Positions 5,373 to 10,101 of a DNA stretch of 10,101 nt are shown piece after piece; position 1 is the first letter of the stretch; each line of letters opens with the position of its first letter. Position numbers and translations under genes: made by a program. Source of the DNA: Candidatus Eiseniibacteriota bacterium (GTDB taxonomy: Bacteria > Arandabacterota > Arandabacteria > JAGLYR01); contig JAGLYR010000061.1 in the NCBI GenBank assembly GCA_023132135.1, positions 1-10,101 on the forward strand. The letters are read 5' to 3'. The notes under the pieces are model-generated. The model did not search any database, had not been told where the DNA came from, and saw nothing but the letters and a program-made list of their open reading frames with translations.

Positions 5373-6392
5373 CTACCGCGACCGCCCAACACCATCGCGG
5401 AGGCAATCGCCGGCGATGGCACACTCGCTGCACTTGGGTGAGGTGGGGTGGCAGGTTGCCTGCCCGTGGCGGACCATCAGGCCGTTGATGGCAATCCAGT
5501 GCTCCTCCGGCAGCACATGCCGGAGCGCCGTCTCTGTCTCCTCCGGGATGTCCGTGGCAACCCAACCCAGCCGGTTGGATATGCGGTGGACGTGGGTGTC
5601 CACACAGATGGCGGGTTTTGAGAAAGCTCGCCCGAGCACGAGATTGGCCGTTTTGCGTCCCACCCCGGGCAGGGCCACGAGGTCATCCAGATTGTCCGGC
5701 ACGCGCCCGCCGTGGTTGGCCACGAGAATTCCGGCGATGTTCTTGATTGTGCGAGCCTTCTCCCGGTAAAAGCCGGCGGGGTAGATGGTCTTGGCGATCC
5801 TGGACGGGGGGAGAGCGGCCATTTGCGCCGGGGTCCGGGCCAGCCTGAAGAGACGCTTGCCTGCCGGATCCGTGACCTCGTCCTTTGTCCTGAGCGAGAT
5901 CACGCACGTGATCAGGGAGCGGAAGGGTTCCCTCGACTTGCAGACCCTGGGACCGGAGTAGAGGTCCGAGAGAATCCTGGCGACCCGTTCAGCGTTCGTC
6001 CGGCGGAGAAGATCAAAGGGGTTGAAATCGGGTTTAGCCTGGAAATGAAAGAGGTGGGTTCTGCAACGGCAGTCGGAAGAGCCGAAGCCCGGAATCCCGG
6101 TTGTGTGCGACCGCTTGGCCAGTCGGGAAGCCAAGCGGCATTCCATCGACCGGGAGTGTGTGGAATAGCGAAACACCCGGCGGATGGCGGCATGGCGCGT
6201 GAGGGAATCGATGTGCCAGTGCTGCTTCTTTTCGGCCGAGAGGTGTCGCCGGATGCGGGCTTCCAGACCATTCATCGCCGAACCGACGTAGAGGTAGTAG
6301 CCCGCGGCGAAGTCCCGTTCCCGTCCCGCGACGCGTATCCGGCGGCCCTTGGGGAGCCGGAGGAGAAGACAGTAGATGCCGGGGTCTTTCAT
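5373..6392 (-). CDS. GIY-YIG (DUF123) nuclease domain fused to endonuclease III
   Basis: From the ATG at 6392 the protein is 339 aa. The frame is open to a TTG at 6440, but the extra 16 codons are partly 7-nt repeat sequence, and the DUF123 domain begins right after this Met (KDPGIYCLLLRLPKG). Residues ~1-120 are a DUF123/COG1833 domain (GYYLYVGSAMNGLEARIRRH, HWHID). The rest is a full-length endonuclease III: SLRTKDEV in the damage-binding region; helix-hairpin-helix LPGVGRKTANLVLG with the catalytic Lys; VDTHVHRISNRLG with the catalytic Asp; and a C-terminal C-X6-C-X2-C-X5-C [4Fe-4S] loop (CHPTSPKCSECAIAGDC). It should be a bifunctional glycosylase/AP lyase of base-excision repair for oxidised pyrimidines. 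The role of the DUF123 part is unknown. All endonuclease III catalytic residues are present. Confidence 0.9.
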   Translation of the reverse strand: MKDPGIYCLLLRLPKGRRIRVAGRERDFAAGYYLYVGSAMNGLEARIRRHLSAEKKQHWHIDSLTRHAAIRRVFRYSTHSRSMECRLASRLAKRSHTTGIPGFGSSDCRCRTHLFHFQAKPDFNPFDLLRRTNAERVARILSDLYSGPRVCKSREPFRSLITCVISLRTKDEVTDPAGKRLFRLARTPAQMAALPPSRIAKTIYPAGFYREKARTIKNIAGILVANHGGRVPDNLDDLVALPGVGRKTANLVLGRAFSKPAICVDTHVHRISNRLGWVATDIPEETETALRHVLPEEHWIAINGLMVRHGQATCHPTSPKCSECAIAGDCLRDGVGRSR

Positions 6393-6411
6393 GGCCGCGG
6401 TTGTTTCTCCC

Positions 6412-6427
6412 GATTTACGATTTACCA
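6412..6427. repeat. Second copy of the GATTTAC heptamer repeat
   Basis: Two GATTTAC units followed by CA repeat the string seen at 4117-4132. The copy lies just upstream of the preferred start of the DUF123-endonuclease III gene, inside the possible N-terminal extension of that frame. Confidence 0.55.
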
Positions 6428-6440
6428 GATTGCGCATCAA

Positions 6441-6703
6441 CTGTATTAGGTACTTCGGGACATCAGACTACTCATGGGAGACACGGGCGTAGAGAACGGT
6501 CTGCGAGCGCCGGGCAATAGTATCCCTGTTTGTGGCCGTAGCTCTTGAGCCCACCGAGTCCGCTCTTGGTGGCTCGCCCCCAACCTGTTGGACATCGTGA
6601 CGCTCACGGGTTTGTCCGGCTTGTTGTCCGAGCCTATGGTGTCTAGTGTCCAAGGTTATAGTCTTCTCTTGTAAGGGATTAGCCTGTTGTCTGTCCGAGC
6701 TTG
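6441..6703. other. Gap between fic and the repair gene
   Basis: No whole gene is visible. The stretch holds direct repeats continuing from the fic 3' end (see 6612-6745) and an imperfect hairpin, GAGCCCACC at 6547-6555 with GGTGGCTC at 6568-6575. It also holds a short frame with a serine-recombinase-like motif at 6468-6506. Confidence 0.4.
6468..6506 (-). pseudogene. Possible remnant of a serine recombinase N-terminus
   Basis: A minus-strand frame ends with SQTVLYARVSHE followed by TAG. The string (V/A)-x-YARVS is the hallmark of the start of serine recombinases, where the Ser is catalytic. Only ~12 codons match and the rest of the gene is absent, so this may be the stub of a deleted gene or chance. 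Confidence 0.2.
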
Positions 6704-6745
6704 CTAGGTCTTCTTGTCCGAGCTGCGGGCCTTTGTTGTCCGAGC
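6612..6745 (-). repeat. Direct-repeat cluster, GCTCGGACA type, across the fic stop codon
   Basis: TGTCCGAGC (GCTCGGACA on the minus strand) occurs at 6625-6633, 6692-6700, 6715-6723 and 6737-6745, with a degenerate TTGTCCGGC at 6612-6620. The last three are 22-23 bases apart, and two share the longer TGTCCGAGCTTGCT. The two highest-numbered copies encode part of the Fic C-terminal tail; the others lie beyond its stop codon. Confidence 0.65.
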
Positions 6746-7801
6746 TTGCTGGAGAATGGGCTCGAAATAAGCCTTAGGATCCGTCGGAGTCTTCCCCACT
6801 CTGTGAGCAAAACCCTTGTCCACAAGCAAGTTCAGGTCCCTCTGCATAGTTCGTCGGTTCGCCTGCAGGGCTTCAGCGCACTCAGAAGCTGTTCCTTTGC
6901 CTCGGTCGACCAAGAACCTTAGCACGGCCAAAGGCCGGTCCTTTAGGCCCGCCCTGCTGGCCGCGGAAAGAACGATGTCCCGGCGGATTACAGATTGCCC
7001 CTGTTGCTGGATCTCCCGCATCTGAGTCGCAAGACCGACGCTGAAGTACTCGAGCCACTCAGTCATGTCCATACCGCTGTCCCGGACTCCTTGGATGGCG
7101 GCATAGTATGCAGGTCGATTCCGGTCATAGTACTCGCTTATGGCGAACAGTCTCTTGAAATCGTACCCGGCGCGGTACAGGCAAAGTGTTGACAGGAGGC
7201 GGGAAGTTCTTCCGTTCCCGTCGCCGAAGGGGTGGATGTGAAGGAGTCGGAACTGCGCGATAGCGGCGACGAGCACTGGGTGTATTTCTTGTTCCGCATT
7301 GAGCCAAGTAACCAGTTCGGCCATCATCGGCCGAACGTCGTCGGCTGGTGGAGGTTTGTAGATAAGACTGCCTGTCACACGATCGACAACGTAGTTTTGG
7401 TCAGTTCGATACCGTCCCGGCCCAGCCTCGTCGCCACGAACCCCCTGCACCAAGTGCTTGTGGATTTCGCAGATAAGACCCTCCGTGACTCGGTCGCTAC
7501 TGTCAAGGTACTCCGCCACGAAATCGAACGCTCTCCGATAGTTGAGAAGCTCTTGAACATCATCTGGTTGAGCTTCTGGCACAGTCTGTCCTGCCAGTAG
7601 GCGATCCGACTCCTCCAGCGTGAGCTGGGTTCCCTCAATATGGGTTGTGTGATGAGCTTCTCGGACTAAGGCACGTGTCCGCATTTCGGCGACCCAGTCT
7701 TCCGACAGTCTCGCTGCCTCTAGGAAGCCCCTGGCGCGCTCGATCCTCGTGAGCGCCGCCGTAGTAGCGTTTGTGATTCTGAGTCTGGGAGTGAAAGCCA
7801 C
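6704..7801 (-). CDS. Class II Fic-domain AMP-transferase with C-terminal winged helix
   Basis: The GTG at 7801 follows GGGAG by 6 nt and gives 365 aa. Residues ~45-60 carry TTHIEG, the N-terminal (S/T)xxxE(G/N) inhibitory motif of class II Fic proteins. The Fic core has the flap region around [12 protein letters not shown] and the complete catalytic loop [12 protein letters not shown] at 190-201, with His190 as the catalytic base. A helix-turn-helix or winged-helix domain spans ~285-345 ([20 protein letters not shown]). The tail is basic and repeat-coded ([15 protein letters not shown]). It should transfer AMP from ATP to a hydroxyl of a target protein, held in check by its own inhibitory helix. 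No separate antitoxin gene adjoins it, as expected for class II. The target is unknown. The winged helix may bind the palindrome in its own leader. Confidence 0.92.
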   Translation of the reverse strand: MAFTPRLRITNATTAALTRIERARGFLEAARLSEDWVAEMRTRALVREAHHTTHIEGTQLTLEESDRLLAGQTVPEAQPDDVQELLNYRRAFDFVAEYLDSSDRVTEGLICEIHKHLVQGVRGDEAGPGRYRTDQNYVVDRVTGSLIYKPPPADDVRPMMAELVTWLNAEQEIHPVLVAAIAQFRLLHIHPFGDGNGRTSRLLSTLCLYRAGYDFKRLFAISEYYDRNRPAYYAAIQGVRDSGMDMTEWLEYFSVGLATQMREIQQQGQSVIRRDIVLSAASRAGLKDRPLAVLRFLVDRGKGTASECAEALQANRRTMQRDLNLLVDKGFAHRVGKTPTDPKAYFEPILQQARTTKARSSDKKT

Positions 7802-7819
7802 GTGTGTCTCCCGTATGTT

Positions 7820-7833
7820 AGTAGGTCCCTACT
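7820..7833 (-). promoter_or_regulatory. 14-bp palindrome in the fic leader (candidate operator)
   Basis: AGTAGG-TC-CCTACT is a perfect inverted repeat lying between the predicted transcription start (~7843) and the ribosome-binding site of fic. A site here would suit a repressor, and the Fic protein itself has a winged-helix domain. Confidence 0.4.
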
Positions 7834-7849
7834 GTTCGTCGTCCTTCAC

Positions 7850-7878
7850 ATGATACCAAACTCCCTGTTGCCAGCCAA
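7850..7878 (-). promoter_or_regulatory. Predicted sigma70-type promoter of fic
   Basis: The minus strand has TTGGCT (7878-7873), a 17-nt spacer and TATCAT (7855-7850). The -10 box matches consensus at 5 of 6 bases. The expected start near 7843 leaves a leader of about 42 nt before the GTG. Confidence 0.55.
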
Positions 7879-7955
7879 GATCAGAGTGCGGAATACGACT
7901 GCGATCCTGCTGACATGCAAAAAGGAGAGGGGGTACCGGAACCGCTTTCAACCCC

Positions 7956-8012
7956 TTGACACAGCCCTGGTCTTCTCGCGAGAATAGGCCGTGCCCCTGC
8001 GGATGTCCGCAG
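7956..8012 (+). promoter_or_regulatory. Possible plus-strand promoter followed by a 16-bp palindrome
   Basis: TTGACA at 7956-7961 is a perfect -35 box. GAGAAT at 7980-7985, 18 nt later, is a weaker -10. The perfect palindrome CTGCGGA-TG-TCCGCAG at 7997-8012 lies just past the expected start, where an operator or 5' hairpin could act. The promoter would read toward the lipoprotein gene 500 bases away. Confidence 0.35.
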
Positions 8013-8093
8013 ACAACCCAGTGCCAATCGATGGGGGTGTCTGGCGCCGCCGGTGTGTCAGCCAATGGTTGCGTGTGCAAGGGAGGAGCGGCT

Positions 8094-8183
8094 ATGCCAT
8101 CGAGGTCTTCTAACGACCTGATTATCCTGAACCAGGTACTCGACGGGAGTCTTGGGGACAGACTACGAAATAGGCGACACTGA
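8094..8183 (+). pseudogene. Possible gene stub interrupted by the repeat region
   Basis: An ATG at 8094, 7 nt after GGAGG, opens a frame starting MPSRSSNDLIILNQVLDG. After 17 codons it enters the 97-bp duplicated unit and stops within it. The opening looks protein-like, but I do not recognise the family and find no continuation after the repeats. It could be the 5' stub of a disrupted gene or chance. Confidence 0.2.
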
Positions 8184-8340
8184 AGAACAACCCGTGCCGG
8201 AGCCGCCAAGGGAGTCTGGTGGCCTATTCCCAGAACGCGAATAGAGTCTTGGGGACAGACTACGAAATAGGCGACACTGAAGAACAACCCGTGCCGGAGC
8301 CGCCAAGGGAGTCTGGTGGCCTATTCCCAGAACGCGAATA
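8147..8340. repeat. Exact 97-bp tandem duplication
   Basis: Bases 8147-8243 and 8244-8340 are identical throughout. Each unit contains TGGGGACAGACTAC near its left end, AATAGGC and its complement GCCTATT ~50 bases apart, and CTATTC/GAATAG at the right end, so each can fold on itself. The complement of TGGGGACAGACTAC occurs at 8387-8400. Confidence 0.95.
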
Positions 8341-8386
8341 GGTGCTCCTCGGCGACCGCGCCGTTCAGCTCTGCATGCCGAGTTCA

Positions 8387-8400
8387 GTAGTCTGTCCCCA
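8387..8400. repeat. Inverted copy of the repeat's left-end motif
   Basis: GTAGTCTGTCCCCA is the exact reverse complement of the 14-mers at 8153-8166 and 8250-8263. Together they bracket 8153-8400, which has the outline of a small non-autonomous mobile element. Confidence 0.7.
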
Positions 8401-8511
8401 CAATCGGAGGATTCTCCCGATCAAGGTGGCACAACTGGTGCTTGGGCGCGACGACCGGCGTTTGGGTGACCGGGGCAAGAGAAGTCCCTTGACTCCTAGA
8501 GGAGGATTACC

Positions 8512-9801
8512 ATGCGGAGGCAGTCTGTCGCAGTGTTGCTGACGCTGTTTGGGGTGACAGTGTCTCTGTCCGCCGGGTGTGGGGATGACGAGAATGGATT
8601 GAAGCCCGACTCTACCCCACCGGCAACAGTGACAGACCTTTCGGTCGCTTCAACAACGGACTCATCGGCCACGTTGGCCTGGAGTGCCTCGGGCGACGAT
8701 GGGATGGCAGGAGCTGCAACTGAGTACGACATTCGCTACTCAGCCACTTCTCTGACAGAAGCAATGTGGGATGCCGCGACTCAGGTCGACTCCACGCCCG
8801 CACCCAAGACAGCCGGAATGCCTGAGACGCTGGCCGTGACTGGTCTGACCGGCAAGGCCAGCGTGTACTTCGCGCTTAAGGTGGCGGATGAGGTGCCAAA
8901 CTGGTCTGGCTTGTCAAATGTGGCGAGCGGAACGATGTTACCGGAGGATATGGTGTTGATTCCTTCTGGAACATTCACGATGGGCAGTGACTCGGATTGG
9001 GCGATTTTCAACGAGCGACCTCAGCATCATCCGTACATCAGTGCGTTCTGGATGGATCTCTACGAAGTCACAAATGCTGAGTATGCGGACGCGCTGAACT
9101 GGGCGCTTTCAAACGGCTATGCCCACTGGAACGGCTCGAACATTGTGAAACCGTCTTCGGGCCATATGATTTACCTGGAAATCAGCGACCCGGATTGCCG
9201 GATCGGCCCTTTGGGCTCGGGGTTTTCGGTGGAAGCCGGGTATGGCGATCATCCTGTGGTGGAGGTGTCGTGGTATGGTGCGGCGGCGTACTGTAACTGG
9301 CGGAGTGTGAGGGAGGGCATTGCTCCGTGCTACGACACGGGACCAGGGTGGCGATGCGACTCTGGGGTAGGTGGCTATCGGCTTCCAACGGAGGCGGAGT
9401 GGGAGAAGGGGGCGCGGGGATCGTTGGATGGCCGGACGTATCCGTGGGGATCCACGGTGCCGACCTGCGGGAGGGTGAACGCCCACATTGGCGGTGTATA
9501 CTGTGTTGGAGAGACTGCTCCTGTGGGTTCGTACGAGTCAGGTCTGTCTCCATACGGGTTGTACGACATGCTGGGGAATGTGTATGAGTGGTGCAACGAT
9601 TGGTATTCAGAGAGCTACTACGCGACGGTTGAGGCGAGTGGGACGGATCCTCGGGGGCCACTAAGCGGAAACTATCGGACAATGCGCGGCGGCGGGTGGA
9701 GCAGCGACGAGTATAACCTGGGCTGCGTCACGCGGCACGTCACCGCCGCCCCCGGTGACACGTACTCCTCGGCTGGCTTTCGCGGTGTCCGCAGTCCGTA
9801 G
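8512..9801 (+). CDS. Lipoprotein with Fn3 domain and FGE-sulfatase-like domain
   Basis: The ATG follows AGAGGAGG by 6-7 nt and gives 429 aa. A lipoprotein signal ends at LSAGC (Cys23). The -3 residue is Ser rather than Leu, so the lipobox is slightly off. Residues ~36-140 are a fibronectin type III domain (PPATVTDLSVAS, ATLAWSASGDDG, YDIRYSA, VYFALKVADEVPNWSGLSN), a style common in surface proteins of FCB-type bacteria. Residues ~145-429 are an FGE-sulfatase (SUMF1/DUF323) fold: MVLIPSGTFTMGS, FWMDLYEVTNAEYADAL, HPVVEVSWYGAAAYCNW, GYRLPTEAEWEKGARG, LYDMLGNVYEWCNDW, MRGGGW and GFRGVRS at the end. True formylglycine-generating enzymes have two copper-binding Cys near the C-terminal 'GFR' region; here it reads GFRGVRS without Cys, so catalysis of that kind is unlikely. 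It probably acts as a cell-surface binding or structural protein. Confidence 0.9.
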   Translation: MRRQSVAVLLTLFGVTVSLSAGCGDDENGLKPDSTPPATVTDLSVASTTDSSATLAWSASGDDGMAGAATEYDIRYSATSLTEAMWDAATQVDSTPAPKTAGMPETLAVTGLTGKASVYFALKVADEVPNWSGLSNVASGTMLPEDMVLIPSGTFTMGSDSDWAIFNERPQHHPYISAFWMDLYEVTNAEYADALNWALSNGYAHWNGSNIVKPSSGHMIYLEISDPDCRIGPLGSGFSVEAGYGDHPVVEVSWYGAAAYCNWRSVREGIAPCYDTGPGWRCDSGVGGYRLPTEAEWEKGARGSLDGRTYPWGSTVPTCGRVNAHIGGVYCVGETAPVGSYESGLSPYGLYDMLGNVYEWCNDWYSESYYATVEASGTDPRGPLSGNYRTMRGGGWSSDEYNLGCVTRHVTAAPGDTYSSAGFRGVRSP

Positions 9802-9826
9802 GGCTCCGTGTTCTCTGAGTTCTGTA

Positions 9827-9849
9827 GGGGGTCTAGGCGCCTAGCCCCT
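9827..9849 (+). terminator. Hairpin after the lipoprotein gene
   Basis: The perfect 12-bp palindrome CTAGGCGCCTAG (9833-9844) is extended by GGG/CCC on both sides, 26 bases after the stop codon. There is no T-tract, so it may be a 3' end-protecting or factor-dependent site rather than a true intrinsic terminator. Confidence 0.4.
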
Positions 9850-10101
9850 GGCAGTTCTCAGGGCGGTTGAGGTCAGGGCAGTTGGGGTCGGATCTTGCAG
9901 TGCCACAGAATCGGGCTTAAGGCATTGGCGTGCCATCAGTTGAGATTGCGAGCCCGGCTGTGTCCGTCCGACATCGGAGAATACACACTTGCAAGGGGTT
10001 TGGCCTGGATTATTCACGAATCCCTACTGCGAGGGTCTCAGGCTGTGTCTGGACTGCGTTGCCGAAGCCAATCGTCATCCCTGCGCACGCGGGGATCCAT
10101 C
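9850..10101. other. Gene-free right end
   Basis: No open frame with protein-like features is visible. A 14-mer, GCCTGGATTATTCA at 10003-10016, also occurs inverted at 4272-4285. The end carries a GGGAT-type hairpin repeat. Confidence 0.45.
10077..10096. repeat. Palindromic intergenic repeat (dRS3-like outline)
   Basis: ATCCC at 10077 pairs with GGGAT ending at 10096, with GC/GC and a wobble inside. The outline ATCCC-N10-GGGAT, preceded by CGTC and followed by CCATC, resembles widespread short palindromic repeats such as neisserial dRS3 (ATTCCC-N8-GGGAAT). The comparison is of shape only. Confidence 0.4.

Larger units (their letters stand above)
7802..8511. other. 710-base region without a convincing gene
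   Basis: The region holds the fic promoter, a possible plus-strand promoter with a palindrome, one short frame with a ribosome-binding site, an exact 97-bp tandem duplication and several inverted repeats. Longer open frames on either strand run through the duplicated DNA and lack protein-like composition. Confidence 0.55.

Noticed and set aside
5712-6449. 245-codon plus-strand frame opposite the DUF123-endonuclease III gene
   Set aside because: It is antisense to a gene with all catalytic residues intact and shows no protein family features.
6612-6745. CRISPR array
   Set aside because: The shared core is only 9-14 bases, the spacing is irregular at the left, and there are no spacers of constant length and no cas genes.
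6704-7801. Fic toxin with a partner antitoxin gene
   Set aside because: The inhibitory TxxxEG motif is within the Fic protein itself, and no small adjoining gene is present, so this is a single-gene class II Fic.
7829-8287. 152-codon minus-strand frame upstream of fic
   Set aside because: It runs through the fic promoter and one and a half copies of the 97-bp duplication, and its composition is not protein-like.
8512-9801. Formylglycine-generating enzyme or hercynine/EgtB-type enzyme
   Set aside because: The C-terminal Cys pair of FGE is missing and no EgtB-type iron ligand motif or DinB-like domain is present; the N-terminus is Fn3 with a lipid anchor.

Overview
The window is GC-rich bacterial chromosome, probably from an uncultured lineage. 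The fibronectin-III plus FGE-like lipoprotein, the orphan Fic protein and several families of short intergenic repeats resemble what is seen in FCB-group or candidate-phylum genomes such as Eisenbacteria or Latescibacterota. That assignment is a weak inference, because no rRNA or marker gene is present.

Layout. Positions 1-3272 (minus strand) hold a surface-fibre locus of the chaperone-usher kind. In order of transcription it has a two-domain secreted pilin-like protein, a possible 35-codon ORF, a one-domain pilin-like protein, a PapD-like two-domain periplasmic chaperone, and the first ~131 codons of a secreted protein at the usher position, which runs off the left edge. Positions 3306-3970 (minus) lie just upstream: a good sigma70-type promoter, an intrinsic terminator, a small two-CXXC zinc-ribbon gene (Com-like), a structured stretch and a second strong terminator that ends 34 bases before the first fibre gene. 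Positions 4285-5268 (minus) encode a two-TM potassium channel with an RCK (TrkA) regulator. Positions 5373-6392 (minus) encode a GIY-YIG (DUF123) nuclease domain fused to endonuclease III. Positions 6704-7801 (minus) encode a class II Fic AMP-transferase with a C-terminal winged helix, its own promoter, and a direct-repeat cluster across its stop codon. Positions 7802-8511 hold no convincing gene, but contain an exact 97-bp tandem duplication with inverted repeats, a possible plus-strand promoter and a possible gene stub. Positions 8512-9801 (plus) encode a lipoprotein with an Fn3 and an FGE-sulfatase-fold domain. The last 300 bases hold hairpins and no gene.

How the parts may work together. 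The fibre genes form a self-contained secretion module: pilins, chaperone and (partial) outer-membrane component. The hairpin between the pilin and chaperone genes could set their stoichiometry. The terminator in front of the module, with a Com-like small zinc ribbon encoded upstream on the same strand, suggests that fibre expression may depend on conditional readthrough; this is the most interesting regulatory idea in the window. The channel, repair enzyme and Fic protein look like independent transcription units separated by gaps rich in short palindromes and 7-nt or 22-nt repeats.
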